Source: Pectinatus frisingensis (GTDB taxonomy: Bacteria; Bacillota; Negativicutes; Selenomonadales; Selenomonadaceae). From it: a stretch of DNA of 64,000 nucleotides. The notes under the pieces were generated by a model that saw nothing but the letters and a program-made list of their open reading frames with translations, did not search any database and was not told where the DNA came from. This document shows positions 9,687-20,006 of this stretch, one piece after another. The translations under genes were made by a program, and so were the position numbers. The stretch covers positions 9,520 to 73,519 of the forward strand of contig NZ_WIQU01000053.1 in assembly GCF_015732285.1 (NCBI RefSeq), in the 5' to 3' direction. Each line of letters starts with the position of its first letter. The first letter of the stretch is position 1.

Positions 9687-9715
9687 TTGTTAAAGCTTAT
9701 AATTTACGTTATACT
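9687..9715 (+). promoter_or_regulatory. Candidate sigma-A promoter for secA
   Basis: TTGTTA (9687-9692) and TATACT (9710-9715) are separated by exactly 17 bp. This predicts a leader of about 115 nt before the secA start, in which nothing else was recognised. Confidence 0.6.
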
Positions 9716-9839
9716 GTTTTTGACTTATATATAATTGTTTGATAAACTTTTATGTAGTTTGGGCAAATTTGCGGGGAATGACTGATAAATTTGCTGAAGA
9801 AAATATTTCTGCTTTATATATAGTAAGAGGTGACAATAT

Positions 9840-12362
9840 TTGTTTGGTTTTTTAAAAAGTTTGCTGGGTGACAACAATGAAAATGAAATAAAACGTATGC
9901 GCGTCATCGTTGAAAAAATAAATTCATTGGAACCGGAATATAAAAAAATGAGCGATGGAACATTATGCGGTAATACTAAGTTATTTAAGGAACGTATTGC
10001 TAATGGGGAACCATTGGATTCTGTTTTACCGGAAGCCTTTGCTGTGGTGCGTGAAGCTTCACGCCGCACGTTGGGAATGCGGCATTTTGATGTACAGATG
10101 ATTGGCGGCATCTGCCTGCATGAAGGTAAGATTGCCGAAATGAAAACCGGTGAAGGTAAAACTTTGGTAGCAACAGCGCCTGTATATCTTAATGCGCTAT
10201 CGCAAAAAGGTGTTCATATGATTACGGTCAATGATTATCTGGCTAAACGTGATAGTGAATGGATGGGTAAGCTGTATCGTACCTTGGGTTTATCAGTGGG
10301 ACTTGTTACACACGATATGGATTTTGCAGAACGCAAATTTGCCTATAATTGCGATGTAACATTTGGTACGAATAATGAATTTGGTTTTGATTATTTGCGT
10401 GACAATATGGTTATTTACAAAGATCAGATGGTGCAAAGAGATCTGCATTATGCTATTGTTGATGAAGTTGACAGTATTCTCATTGATGAAGCCAGAACAC
10501 CGTTGATTATTTCCGGTCCCGGCAGTAAGTCAACTAATATGTATTCTATCATGGCGGGAGCTGTTGCACCATTAAAAGAGAATGAAGATTACACTATTAA
10601 TGAAAAAGAAAAAACTGTGTCTCCGAGTGAAACGGCTGTTGCAAAAGTTGAAAAGACATTAAACATAAGTAATTTATATGATCCGGCTAACATTGAAATG
10701 TCACATTGTTTTACTCAGGCGTTGCGCGCTAAAGCGTTGATGAAACGTGATAGAGATTATGTAGTGCGTGATAATGAAATAATTATAGTTGATGAATTTA
10801 CCGGACGCTTGATGTTTGGACGTCGTTATTCTGATGGGCTGCATCAGGCCATTGAGGCAAAAGAAAATGTGAAAATACAGCGTGAATCACAGACGCTTGC
10901 TACAATTACTTTTCAGAATTATTTCCGTATGTATGAAAAATTAGCTGGAATGACTGGCACAGCGAAAACAGAAGAAGATGAATTCATAAAAATATATAAG
11001 CTGCCGGTTATAGTTGTTCCCACTAATATGCCTGTTTTGCGTACAGATTATCCTGATGTTATTTATAAGACGAAGAAGGCAAAACTTAAGGCGGTAATTC
11101 AGGCAATAAAGGATTATCATGCAAAAGGACAGCCGGTACTTGTCGGTACTACATCTATCGTCCAATCAGAAGAAATAAGTGCATTGTTAAAAAAGACACA
11201 TATACCGCATAATGTACTCAATGCCAAATATCATGAAAAAGAAGCTCAGATAATTGCCGGTGCAGGGCAAATAGGAGCTGTGACTATTGCTACTAACATG
11301 GCCGGGCGTGGTACAGACATTACATTGGGTGATGGAGTCGCAGAAAACGGCGGACTTCATATAGTAGGTACAGAACGCCACGAATCACGCCGTATTGATA
11401 ACCAGCTGCGCGGTCGTGCCGGTCGTCAGGGTGATCCGGGTTCTTCCAGATTTTATCTATCGCTTGAGGATGATCTGATGCGTTTGTTTGGCTCTGATAA
11501 TATTGCTAACATAATGGATAAACTGGGAATGGGTGAAGATGATCCGATTGAACATAAACTGGTAACCCGTTCTATTGAACAGGCACAAAAAAAGGTTGAA
11601 GCACGTAATTTTGATATACGTAAACATGTTTTAGAATATGATGATGTGATGAACCAGCAGCGTGAGGTGATTTATGGTCAACGCCGTAAGATTTTGACCG
11701 GTGATAATTTAAAAGAAAATATTTTAAACATGATTCATGAAATTATCGATCATGAAATGGAGATTTATGCTAATGAGAAAGTTTATCCAGAAGAATGGAA
11801 TCTTAAAGGACTTATTGATGATGCAGTAAAAATTTATGCACCTAAAGATACATTAAATATAGAAACATTGGGTAACTTTAGTCGTGATGAACTTAAGGAG
11901 TTCCTGTGTAAGACAGCTGATAATGCATATGCCGAACGAGAAAAATTATTTGGCGAAGAAAATATGCGTGAGTTGGAAAAAATTGTAATGCTTAAAGTAG
12001 TCGATAGCAAATGGATGGAGCATCTTGATGCTATGGATATGGTACGGGAAGGCATTGGCCTGAGAGCTTACGGACAAAAGAATCCACTGGTTGAATATAA
12101 GATAGAAGCATATGATATGTTCCAGGCGATGATTGCCAGCATTCAGGAAGATATTGTAAAACTGATGTACCGGGTAAATATTGTTCGTCAGGAACAACCA
12201 ACTTTGGAAGATCATTTAAAAGGTGCTACTACGTCGCATGGTGATACAGAAGAAAGTACTAAAAAGAAACCTATTGTGAATAATAATACTATCGGACGTA
12301 ATGATCCGTGCCCATGCGGCAGTGGCAAGAAGTATAAAAATTGTTGTGGACGCAATAAATAA
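9840..12362 (+). CDS. secA: Preprotein translocase ATPase SecA
   Basis: Motor of the Sec export pathway at the cytoplasmic face of the inner membrane. Visible: Walker [12 protein letters not shown] (about residues 101-111), [16 protein letters not shown] (DEAD motif), the second helicase domain with [10 protein letters not shown] and [17 protein letters not shown], and the C-terminal zinc-binding tail [13 protein letters not shown] that contacts SecB or phospholipid. 840 aa is normal. The start is TTG (9840), supported by AAGAGGTGAC upstream. prfB follows 20 bp later, the common secA-prfB pair. Confidence 0.97.
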   Translation: MFGFLKSLLGDNNENEIKRMRVIVEKINSLEPEYKKMSDGTLCGNTKLFKERIANGEPLDSVLPEAFAVVREASRRTLGMRHFDVQMIGGICLHEGKIAEMKTGEGKTLVATAPVYLNALSQKGVHMITVNDYLAKRDSEWMGKLYRTLGLSVGLVTHDMDFAERKFAYNCDVTFGTNNEFGFDYLRDNMVIYKDQMVQRDLHYAIVDEVDSILIDEARTPLIISGPGSKSTNMYSIMAGAVAPLKENEDYTINEKEKTVSPSETAVAKVEKTLNISNLYDPANIEMSHCFTQALRAKALMKRDRDYVVRDNEIIIVDEFTGRLMFGRRYSDGLHQAIEAKENVKIQRESQTLATITFQNYFRMYEKLAGMTGTAKTEEDEFIKIYKLPVIVVPTNMPVLRTDYPDVIYKTKKAKLKAVIQAIKDYHAKGQPVLVGTTSIVQSEEISALLKKTHIPHNVLNAKYHEKEAQIIAGAGQIGAVTIATNMAGRGTDITLGDGVAENGGLHIVGTERHESRRIDNQLRGRAGRQGDPGSSRFYLSLEDDLMRLFGSDNIANIMDKLGMGEDDPIEHKLVTRSIEQAQKKVEARNFDIRKHVLEYDDVMNQQREVIYGQRRKILTGDNLKENILNMIHEIIDHEMEIYANEKVYPEEWNLKGLIDDAVKIYAPKDTLNIETLGNFSRDELKEFLCKTADNAYAEREKLFGEENMRELEKIVMLKVVDSKWMEHLDAMDMVREGIGLRAYGQKNPLVEYKIEAYDMFQAMIASIQEDIVKLMYRVNIVRQEQPTLEDHLKGATTSHGDTEESTKKKPIVNNNTIGRNDPCPCGSGKKYKNCCGRNK

Positions 12363-12382
12363 TATATGGGATGTGAGAAACA

Positions 12383-13493
12383 GTGCTGGAAGATTTACGC
12401 GTAACAATCGTGGATTTAAAGAAAAAACTGGATGAAATGGGGGCTTCACTTTGACGTCGCCCGCAAAAAGGAAAAGATAGCCGAACTCGAATATAAAATG
12501 GGTGAGCCGGCTTTTTGGGATGATGCTCAAAAAGCGCAGAAGATATCTACGGAACTAAATTCACTGAAGGATAATGTTGATCGTTATGAGAGTATGCTCA
12601 GTAAGTACGATGACATGCAGATACTTTGGCAGATTAGCATGGAAGACAAAGATGAAAGTGTCTGTAGTGAAGTTGAAAATGAAATTGCAGCGATAAATAC
12701 TCAGATTGAAAATCTGGAATTGGAAATATTGTTGTCAGGCAAGTATGACTCCAGTAATGCTATCTTAACTTTACATGCAGGTGCCGGTGGTACTGAAGCA
12801 CAGGATTGGACGCAGATGCTGCTGCGCATGTATGGCCGCTGGGCGGAAAAACGGGGTTTCAATGTTGAAACGGTTGATCTGCTGCCGGGTGACGAAGCGG
12901 GTGTCAAATCAGTGACTTTAATGATTAAGGGGCATAATGCATATGGTTATCTGAAATCAGAAAAAGGGGTACATCGCTTGGTTAGAATTTCGCCTTTTGA
13001 TGCCAATGCCCGGCGGCATACATCTTTTTCGGCTTGTGATGTTATGCCGGAAATAGATGATGATACTGAGTTTGATATAAATATGGCGGATGTTCGTGTC
13101 GATACTTATCGTGCCAGCGGTGCCGGTGGTCAGCATATAAATAAAACTGATTCGGCGGTACGTATGACTCATATACCAACAGGTGTTGTGGCACAATGCC
13201 AAAATCAGCGTTCACAGCTGCAAAACAGAGAACAGTGCCTTAAAATACTACGGGCCCGTCTGTTTGAATTAGAGATGCAGAAGAAAGAAGCTGAACTTGC
13301 TAAATTAGAGGGAGATCAGCAAAAAATAGAATGGGGCAGTCAGATTCGTTCTTATGTTTTTCATCCTTATAATCTTGTTAAAGATCATCGGACAAATGTT
13401 GAAACCAGTGATACTCAAGGAGTAATGGATGGTAATATTGATTTGTTTATCGAAAGTTATTTAAAAGCTAAGGCCAACAAACAAATATCGTGA
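12383..13493 (+). CDS. prfB: Peptide chain release factor 2, with programmed +1 frameshift
   Basis: Release factor for UGA and UAA stops. The gene is read in two frames: GTG at 12383 opens a 23-codon segment ending CTT TGA (12449-12454), and translation continues one base later through the main frame to 13493. Domains include the SPF anticodon-like tripeptide (RISPFDANARRHTSF) and the catalytic GGQ (GAGGQHINKTDSAVR). The joined protein is about 370 aa, normal for RF2. Low RF2 favours the frameshift, giving autoregulation (established for this family). The GTG start has a weak GATGTGAGA upstream region. It follows secA by 20 bp. Confidence 0.96.
12434..12455 (+). promoter_or_regulatory. prfB programmed frameshift signal
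   Basis: The slippery codon and in-frame stop CTT TGA C (12449-12455) are preceded by a Shine-Dalgarno-like GGGGG stretch (about 12439-12443), the arrangement that drives the +1 shift in bacterial prfB genes. Confidence 0.93.
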
Positions 13494-13511
13494 CGGTAGC
13501 GATGCAGGCTG

Positions 13512-14243
13512 TTGGATTTAAAGAAAACGAGAACTCCATTATGGCAGGTGATTGATTTGCGTAAAATTTTGGTTTTTGTCTCACTGTTGATTATAGCTCT
13601 GGCCGTATTCACAAATATGTTTTTGCCAGGATTTATTTCTTATACAATAGAAAACCATCTGGAAAAGGATATAAAAGCGCAGAATTTGCAGGGAGAGATT
13701 CAAACTCATCCGGCGTTTATGATAATAACAGGTCGGATAAATGATCTGCAATATAGGGCAGATAGTGCCATAATCGGAGAAACAGAAGTGCGTGATGTAT
13801 CTTTGACCGGCAGTAACATAGTAGTAGATATGCCTAAATTGCTGGAAAAACAGCTGGTAGTTGATAAGGCAGAGAATATGACACTGACATGTGCTATTGA
13901 TAAAAAATCACTTGAGAGATTACTGGTCAAGCGCATAAGTCGTCTGCATAATGCCACTGTGGAAATAAAACCGCAGGGAATAACAGTTCAGGCTGATATT
14001 CCTTTGCTTGGCAATAATATAGCAACAGTATTACAGGGAAAATTATACACTAAGGATGGAAATGTTTATTTTAAAATAACTGAATTTGATGTAGAAAATG
14101 GTTTACTGGGTAAGTTTACTATTGACAGCAAAGAAGATATATTGTTGTTGGATAAAAGTAAGCTGCCATTTGATTCTAAAATTGACTCTGTGATGCAGGA
14201 AGAAAATCAAATATTGATAAAAGCAAGTGCTCACAAAGAATAA
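13512..14243 (+). CDS. DUF2993 (LmeA-like) lipid-binding envelope protein
   Basis: 243 aa: one N-terminal membrane segment (about residues 17-37) followed by a soluble domain resembling DUF2993, a family of extracytoplasmic lipid-binding proteins. Shared features are the FISYTIENHLEKDI start and the alternating amphipathic strands. The true start is uncertain: TTG at 13512 has only a weak ribosome site, and other in-frame TTGs follow. The gene sits 18 bp after prfB and just before the DUF5693-csaB pair, which suggests an envelope-assembly role; that role is inference. Confidence 0.68.
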   Translation: MDLKKTRTPLWQVIDLRKILVFVSLLIIALAVFTNMFLPGFISYTIENHLEKDIKAQNLQGEIQTHPAFMIITGRINDLQYRADSAIIGETEVRDVSLTGSNIVVDMPKLLEKQLVVDKAENMTLTCAIDKKSLERLLVKRISRLHNATVEIKPQGITVQADIPLLGNNIATVLQGKLYTKDGNVYFKITEFDVENGLLGKFTIDSKEDILLLDKSKLPFDSKIDSVMQEENQILIKASAHKE

Positions 14244-14259
14244 TAAGGTGGGGAAAATT

Positions 14260-16320
14260 TTGAGGGTTTTCAATTATAACCGATGGTTTGTGCTGCTAAT
14301 TGGAATAGGTCTTATTGCTGGGCTAATAATAAGTTTTCAGCGTTATAATGTAGAAAAAAATAATATGACGGTAGAGTTGGCACTTGATTATGAAGACTTG
14401 TTGAAATTGGCAGAAGACGAAGGTTTACCGCCCGCTGAAGTGCTTGCGGAAGCTAAAAATGCAGGGATAACTTCACTAGCTGTTTATGAAACTACATTTA
14501 AAAAATTAAATGCTAATGGAAAAGCGTCTGCTACTGCCGGCAGTACGATTTTACAGCAGTATTACAGTGGTTCGCTTACTGATCCATCTTGGCGTGCATT
14601 AGTAAGTGACGGGGAAATAAAGGCTGCTGATATTTACGTAACAGGACATGACCAACAGACTTTTAATGAGTTGAAAGAAGATTTGCCGTTGCGCCTTGGG
14701 GCGGATCGGGTACATCCTATGCAGGTTGGCAATGAAGAGGTTTTAGTAGTTAAGGCAAATTATGAAAACTTTTTGAAAATGAATTTGGGAATGCCCACTG
14801 ATGAAATGAAGGCAGTAAATGCTGCTGGTTTTTATGTGATTGCTCGGCCAAGTAATTATACTGATGTAGATGAAACAGAGATAGACGCTGTTTTTAATAG
14901 GTTAAAGGGCATTAAGGTGTCTGATATTGTTTTTTCCGGCCCGCAAACTTTGGGGGCACCAAAACTAGTTGATTATACTGTAAACAAAATGAAGAAACAG
15001 AATATAACACTTGGCATGATCGAAAATGTTTCTCAGTTGCAATTTTATCCACAGGATGGACTTACCGATATAGCGAAAGAGCTTGATTATAAAGCGGCAC
15101 GACTTTATACGATCCCTAAAGATGAACAACCTAAATTAAAGCTGGCTGAGGCTGTAGAACGGTGGAGTAATACGGACGAAGAACGTAACATTCGCATAAA
15201 TCTAATGCGCCCGTATGATAAACCATCACCGGGATTATCTGTTATGCAGACTAATATGCAGTATTTTTCTGCTACACGTAATAAATTGGAAGCCAAGGGA
15301 TTCAGCATAGGTCCGGCCAGTATGTTTACCAGTTACAACGGCAGTCCATTGTTGCGGGCACTGCTTATGCTTGGAATTTGCGCTGCTGGTACATTATATT
15401 TGTCATTAGTTATTCCTGGATTTAAGATAAAATATCAATATTTATTATTTGCCTTAACAGCGGTGATTTGTATAGTTCCATTTATTATGGGGCATGGCAA
15501 CAAAATACGTGTCATCGGAGCTTTGGCTGCAGCCAACCTGTTCCCGACCCTGGCAATGATAGGTTTGCTCGATAAATTGCGTTCTATGAAACGAAGTAAA
15601 ACCTTTTCTTTTAAACGAATTATAGCTTTTTCGTTTATTGCCATTGTTTTGACAAGTGCGGTTTCTTTGATGGGAGCAGCATATTTATCAGGTTTATTGT
15701 CAGATGTAAGATATTTCTTGGAAATAGACATATTCAGAGGCATAAAATTGACTTTTGTTCTGCCGATGATTTTGGTAGGAATAGCTTTGTGTCAGCGGTT
15801 TAATATTTTTGATGAAGATAATTCATTGGTACCCATGCCATTGAAAAAACAAATTATCGAATTTCTGAATATCAAAGTATTGGTAAAAACTTTAATGATT
15901 TTTTTGTTCTTAGTGGCAGCGTTAGTAGTATTTATCGCCCGTTCCGGACATACGGCGGGTTTTCCTGTTCCCGGAATTGAATTGAAAATACGGGCACTAT
16001 TGGAACGAGGTTTTTTTGCCAGACCGCGTTCTAAAGAATTATTTATTGGACATCCGGCATTTATGATCGTAATCATGGCATGGCTGAGAAAATGGCCGAT
16101 AGCGTTTTTTGCTGTTATGGTTTTTGCTGCAACTATCGGGCAAGGTTCGATGGTGGAAACATTTGCTCATATGCGTACACCCGTTTATATGTCTTTGGTT
16201 CGCGGCATAGATGGTATGGTACTGGGAGCTTTGCTGGGGCTGGCCGTGCTGATTGTCGTTGAACTATGGAGATATGCAGCTTCCTCACGGGAGAGGAGGA
16301 AAAGTACTGAGCATGAATAA
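14260..16320 (+). CDS. DUF5693 family multi-pass membrane protein
   Basis: 686 aa. After an N-terminal membrane anchor (RWFVLLIGIGLIAGLI) comes a large extracytoplasmic domain of about 340 residues, then a hydrophobic C-terminal half with about eight membrane segments (from LLRALLMLGICAAGTLYLSL on). This matches the DUF5693 family, often found beside csaB. The biochemical role is unknown; a link to transport or assembly of cell-wall polysaccharide is inference. The TTG start at 14260 is chosen because AAGGTGGGG precedes it; the frame extends 33 bp further upstream, into the end of the previous gene. The stop overlaps csaB by 8 bp. Confidence 0.75.
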   Translation: MRVFNYNRWFVLLIGIGLIAGLIISFQRYNVEKNNMTVELALDYEDLLKLAEDEGLPPAEVLAEAKNAGITSLAVYETTFKKLNANGKASATAGSTILQQYYSGSLTDPSWRALVSDGEIKAADIYVTGHDQQTFNELKEDLPLRLGADRVHPMQVGNEEVLVVKANYENFLKMNLGMPTDEMKAVNAAGFYVIARPSNYTDVDETEIDAVFNRLKGIKVSDIVFSGPQTLGAPKLVDYTVNKMKKQNITLGMIENVSQLQFYPQDGLTDIAKELDYKAARLYTIPKDEQPKLKLAEAVERWSNTDEERNIRINLMRPYDKPSPGLSVMQTNMQYFSATRNKLEAKGFSIGPASMFTSYNGSPLLRALLMLGICAAGTLYLSLVIPGFKIKYQYLLFALTAVICIVPFIMGHGNKIRVIGALAAANLFPTLAMIGLLDKLRSMKRSKTFSFKRIIAFSFIAIVLTSAVSLMGAAYLSGLLSDVRYFLEIDIFRGIKLTFVLPMILVGIALCQRFNIFDEDNSLVPMPLKKQIIEFLNIKVLVKTLMIFLFLVAALVVFIARSGHTAGFPVPGIELKIRALLERGFFARPRSKELFIGHPAFMIVIMAWLRKWPIAFFAVMVFAATIGQGSMVETFAHMRTPVYMSLVRGIDGMVLGALLGLAVLIVVELWRYAASSRERRKSTEHE

Positions 16321-17407
16321 TGTTGTCGTCTCAGGGTATTACGGTTCGAAGAATGCCGGTGATGAAGCGATGCTGGCTGCTATGCTGGAAGTATTTGCTG
16401 ACCTTGATCCCAAAATAAAATTTACAGTCATATCAGCGAATCCCATGGATACGACAGAGCGACATGGCGTTAAAGCGGTAAATTGGCTGGATCTTTTTTC
16501 CATCATAAAAACACTGCGAAAAGCCGATTTATTAATAAGCGGTGGTGGCAGTCTTTTGCAAAATGTAACAAGTGGACGCAGCTTGTATTATTATATGGGA
16601 ATTTTATTTTTGGCAATGCTGGTCGGAACACCGGTCATGCTTTATGCACAAGGTATTGGTCCTGTTTATGGCTGGCTGCCGCGTAAACTTATGTGTTGGT
16701 TCGGCAATCATGCAAAACTTATTACGGTGCGTGATGAAGGTTCATTGGCAGAATTAGAAAAGATGAATATTCATCGGCCTACCATAAAAGTTACAGCTGA
16801 TCCGGTTCTGGCTATACATTCTGTAGAAAAAACGATTGGGCAGAAGATTTTGGTAAAGGCTGGTATATCTCGTACGAAACCGATAGTGGGAATTTGTGCG
16901 CGCGAATGGCGGGGTCTGAGACATTATAAGCAAGTATTATCAGAGGTGCTTGATAAAATAAATGCTGATTTTGGTGTACAAATAGTATTTATACCAATGC
17001 AGTATCCCGAGGATGTCAAGGCAGCTGAGAAAATTGCCGCACATATGAAATCAAGGGCAATATTGTTGAATGATGAGTATACTACCAGTGAACTTTTGTC
17101 GATAACTGGTAATCTGGATATGCTTATTTCTATTCGGCTGCATGCGCTTATTTTTGCCGGAGTAATGGATGTACCGATGATAGGTCTTTCATATGATCCT
17201 AAAGTTGATAGGTTCTTGAATTCTATCGGGGAAAAAACTGCTGGAAACTTAGAAAATGTCACAGCAGGAAAAATTATGAGACAATTTATAGATAAGTGGC
17301 AAAATAAAGAGGAAATAAGGGTAATTAATCGTCAAAGGCTGGCTGAATTACGCGCATTGGCTTCTAGTAACGCTGAAATGGCACTGGATGTGCTGCAAAA
17401 AAATTGA
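16313..17407 (+). CDS. csaB: Polysaccharide pyruvyl transferase CsaB
   Basis: Transfers pyruvate from phosphoenolpyruvate to a secondary cell-wall polysaccharide, making the ligand for SLH-domain surface proteins (known for the family). The N-terminus GYYGSKNAGDEAML, ISGGGSLLQNVTSGRSLYYY and the C-terminal SIRLHALIFAGVMDVPMIGLSYDPK are typical. 364 aa is normal. The start ATG at 16313 follows GAGAGGAGG, inside the end of the DUF5693 gene, showing coupling. In Negativicutes the SLH ligand is often described as polyamine-modified peptidoglycan, so the acceptor here is not certain. A terminator follows. Confidence 0.9.
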   Translation: MNNVVVSGYYGSKNAGDEAMLAAMLEVFADLDPKIKFTVISANPMDTTERHGVKAVNWLDLFSIIKTLRKADLLISGGGSLLQNVTSGRSLYYYMGILFLAMLVGTPVMLYAQGIGPVYGWLPRKLMCWFGNHAKLITVRDEGSLAELEKMNIHRPTIKVTADPVLAIHSVEKTIGQKILVKAGISRTKPIVGICAREWRGLRHYKQVLSEVLDKINADFGVQIVFIPMQYPEDVKAAEKIAAHMKSRAILLNDEYTTSELLSITGNLDMLISIRLHALIFAGVMDVPMIGLSYDPKVDRFLNSIGEKTAGNLENVTAGKIMRQFIDKWQNKEEIRVINRQRLAELRALASSNAEMALDVLQKN

Positions 17408-17414
17408 CGAATAT

Positions 17415-17462
17415 AAAAAAAGCTGTAATGAATTTTAATTTATTCATTACAGCTTTTTTTTA
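17415..17462. terminator. Bidirectional intrinsic terminator between csaB and galM
   Basis: AGCTGTAATGAA (17421-17432) pairs with TTCATTACAGCT (17443-17454), flanked by an A-run on the left and a T-run on the right. It can stop csaB (rightward) and galM (leftward) transcription. Confidence 0.92.
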
Positions 17463-17631
17463 CGGTGACTAGAAAGAACACTAACAGACAAATATCCTGA
17501 ATCTCATAGCTATATGAATATGTCTGAAAAATTTATTCATATTAAATTATTTGATCGCGTATACCGAACGGCAGATGCAGTGGTATGAGAGGAAAGTCTA
17601 TTTAATTAATGAATGACCTTCTACCCGAAAA

Positions 17632-18672
17632 TCAATAATCAAAATGATATGCTGTAGACGCTTTATAAATATTTCCCGCTCTTAGTATAGGAGTAATAAA
17701 AGATGGAATATTGACTGCGTTGGGAAAGTATTGACTTTCGAAACAATAACCAGAACGGCGCTGCAAAGGAATATTGTTTTTACCCTTTACCTTGGGATCA
17801 AGATAATTACCGGTGTAGAATTGAAATCCTGGCAATGTAGTGAAGGCAGTCATGGTTATATTGGTTTTATCACTATGGGCACAGGCAATTTTTTTGCTGT
17901 TGCCATTGTATTCAGGTACGACGAAGTTGTGATCATAGCCACCGGCTGCCTGTATAGTTGGAAAATCGGCATCCCAGCCATTTTTTATAGCAGACGGATC
18001 ATGTAGGTCGAAGGGAGTTTTTTTGACCGGTAAAATCTTACCGGTGGGTATTGACAATTCATTGACCTCAGTGTATTCATCAACAAATAATTGAACAGTC
18101 TGATCTCCTACATTGCCGCTGTCATAACCGGACAGATTAAAATAACTATGATTGGTGAGATTGCATAACGTATCTTTGTTTGACCATGCAGTGTAATCAA
18201 GTGTGAGTGTATTGCAGTCAAGCAGACGATAGATAACGTTGACGGATAATTGTCCAGGATATCCTTCTTCACCATCAGGACTTATATACGATAGCTTTAT
18301 AGCATTATCTTTCATTATTTCTACTGACCATATTTTTTTATCAAAACCTATTTTACCACCATGTAAATGATTGTGACCATTAGTATATAAATCATATGTT
18401 TGGTTATTTAAAACAAAATGTCCCTTTTCGATGCGATTACATACTCTGCCGATAAGTGAGCCGATATAAGTATCCTGCCGTTCATAGGCTGCAGCATTAT
18501 CATACCCCAGAACTATATCCACTGGTTTTGCTGCGGTTGGGATGATTATATTGGTAATTGCTCCGCCAAAACTGGAAATGGAAACTGTCATACCATTTTT
18601 ATTGGTTATGGTATACAAATTAATATTTTTTCCAGTAGAGATCCTGCCGAAAAAACTTTCTTTTACACTCAT
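17632..18672 (-). CDS. galM: Aldose 1-epimerase (mutarotase)
   Basis: Interconverts alpha and beta anomers of sugars; here probably L-arabinose. Substrate-binding and catalytic residues are visible: NHLHGG, catalytic His in TNHSYFNLSG and catalytic Glu in CFESQYFP near the C-terminus. 346 aa, no signal peptide, so cytoplasmic. A strong AGGAGG site precedes the ATG. The gene is divergent from araD across 183 bp that hold promoters for both, which suggests it belongs to the arabinose regulon. Confidence 0.92.
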   Translation of the reverse strand: MSVKESFFGRISTGKNINLYTITNKNGMTVSISSFGGAITNIIIPTAAKPVDIVLGYDNAAAYERQDTYIGSLIGRVCNRIEKGHFVLNNQTYDLYTNGHNHLHGGKIGFDKKIWSVEIMKDNAIKLSYISPDGEEGYPGQLSVNVIYRLLDCNTLTLDYTAWSNKDTLCNLTNHSYFNLSGYDSGNVGDQTVQLFVDEYTEVNELSIPTGKILPVKKTPFDLHDPSAIKNGWDADFPTIQAAGGYDHNFVVPEYNGNSKKIACAHSDKTNITMTAFTTLPGFQFYTGNYLDPKVKGKNNIPLQRRSGYCFESQYFPNAVNIPSFITPILRAGNIYKASTAYHFDY

Positions 18673-18720
18673 TAAAATACCTCCTGATTATTATAATTAT
18701 TAAAAGTAAACCTTTTCTGC

Positions 18721-18750
18721 ATAATACCACTGTTATGTAAATTATGTCAA
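18721..18750 (-). promoter_or_regulatory. Candidate promoter for galM
   Basis: On the minus strand, TTGACA (18745-18750) and TATTAT (18721-18726) are 18 bp apart, about 50 bp upstream of galM. Confidence 0.6.
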
Positions 18751-18783
18751 TTTTATATTTTTTGAAAAAATATAATTAATAAG

Positions 18784-18843
18784 TTAACAAATGATAATAA
18801 ATAGTATATAATGTATAACAACAATTTTATATGTCATACATAT
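18784..18843 (+). promoter_or_regulatory. araD promoter with downstream dyad (candidate AraR operator)
   Basis: TTAACA (18784-18789) and TATAAT (18807-18812) are 17 bp apart. Downstream, ATATGT-CAT-ACATAT (18829-18843) is a perfect dyad where a repressor would block elongation. Its reverse complement contains TGTATGACATAT, nearly the same as TGTATGATATAT in front of the kinase gene at 21324-21335. Confidence 0.55.
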
Positions 18844-18855
18844 TAGGAGGATACT

Positions 18856-19554
18856 ATGTTAGATAATTTAAAAAAAAACGTGTTTGAAGCAAATCTGCTA
18901 CTGCCAAAATACAAAATGGTAACATTTACGTGGGGAAACGTATCTGGAATAGATAGAGATAAGGGACTTATGGTCATAAAGCCATCAGGTGTGAATTATG
19001 AAAAAATGAGAGCTGAAGATATGGTAGTGGTTGATATGACGGGAAAAGTAGTTGAGGGGGATTACAATCCTTCTTCAGATACTGCTACTCATATTGAATT
19101 GTATAAGGCCTGTTCCGCTATTGGCGGTATAGTGCATACACATTCCCGGTATGCTACTTCATGGGCGCAGGCATGCCGCAGCATACCGGCACTTGGGACT
19201 ACTCATGCAGATGATTTTTATGGACCTGTTCCCTGTACCAGAGCCATGACAAATGAAGAAATTGCCGGGGATTACGAGAAGGAAACAGGAAAGGTCATTA
19301 TAGAAACTTTTCGGGAAAAGAAAATAGATATGATGTCTGTACCAGGAGTTTTGGTTTATTCACATGGTCCTTTTGCCTGGGAAAAAGATCCCATTGCCGC
19401 AGTGAAAAAGGCGATTATTCTTGAAGAAATAGCTTTGATGGCATATAATACTCAAATGCTTTGCAAAGATAAATTGTCTATGCAGCAGGAATTGCTGGAT
19501 AAACATTATCTGCGCAAACATGGTGCAAATGCTTATTACGGACAAAGTAAATAA
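18856..19554 (+). CDS. araD: L-ribulose-5-phosphate 4-epimerase
   Basis: Converts L-ribulose 5-phosphate to D-xylulose 5-phosphate, the last step of arabinose entry into the pentose phosphate pathway. Class II aldolase/adducin fold with [16 protein letters not shown], the zinc ligands in [14 protein letters not shown] and a further metal-site His in [13 protein letters not shown]. 232 aa is typical. AGGAGG at good spacing supports the ATG. It is separated from araR by about 450 bp carrying two hairpin elements, so it is its own transcription unit. Confidence 0.95.
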   Translation: MLDNLKKNVFEANLLLPKYKMVTFTWGNVSGIDRDKGLMVIKPSGVNYEKMRAEDMVVVDMTGKVVEGDYNPSSDTATHIELYKACSAIGGIVHTHSRYATSWAQACRSIPALGTTHADDFYGPVPCTRAMTNEEIAGDYEKETGKVIIETFREKKIDMMSVPGVLVYSHGPFAWEKDPIAAVKKAIILEEIALMAYNTQMLCKDKLSMQQELLDKHYLRKHGANAYYGQSK

Positions 19555-19564
19555 AACCATTTTG

Positions 19565-19643
19565 ACTGTCACAGATACGGTATAACTTATAAATATTGCA
19601 GTATAGCAGTATGTTTGTAAGTGAATTACCTTCGTGTGACAGT
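19565..19643 (+). repeat. Short palindromic element acting as araD terminator (probable family copy, 79 bp)
   Basis: Perfect 9-bp ends ACTGTCACA (19565-19573) and TGTGACAGT (19635-19643), followed by a T7 run, 10 bp after the araD stop. In reverse orientation the left part (TGTCACACGAAGGTAATTCA) resembles the other copies loosely; membership in the family is inference. Confidence 0.6.
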
Positions 19644-19720
19644 TTTTTTATATGTATGGTAAAATATGGGCACAAATCTGTATTTATTTATTCAATGAGC
19701 AATTATATATTCGATTTAAT

Positions 19721-19856
19721 GGAGTTGGCGCACGCAGCTATTTTCATTCCTATATGCATGTTTCTGCCCCGCTGTCCGGTCCTTAGAGGGACAGGAAACC
19801 GCATAGCGATGGTGGTACCTTGAGGTTGAGGTCAATGTTGTTAACGTGACAGCCCC
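19721..19856 (-). repeat. Dispersed palindromic element, copy 2 (136 bp, reverse orientation)
   Basis: Imperfect terminal repeats GGAGTTGGCGCACG and CGTGACAGCCCC. Read on the minus strand it contains AACATTGACCTCAA, CGCTATGCGGTTTCCTGTCC and GGAATGAAAATAG, in the same order as copies 1 and 5. It lies between araD and araR. Confidence 0.72.
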
Positions 19857-20006
19857 GCATGTAAAATGGTATGCTGGAAAAATTAATTTTGGCTAATTTT
19901 GATACGGCAGTGACAACTATGCCAATATAAATGTAGACAAATTGGGATAAATCATTCATAATTACTAGAAAAGGTGGAGTTGATTATAAATGAGGCATTT
20001 GGTCGT
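19857..20006 (+). other. araR upstream region
   Basis: About 150 bp between repeat copy 2 and araR. It must hold the araR promoter; loose candidate boxes (TTGATA near 19900, AATATAAAT near 19924) do not have convincing spacing. No open frame with a ribosome site is seen. Confidence 0.35.

Noticed and set aside
12452-12454. In-frame TGA early in prfB as a nonsense mutation or selenocysteine codon
   Set aside because: The CTT TGA C context with upstream G-run is the standard RF2 frameshift; no SECIS-like need.
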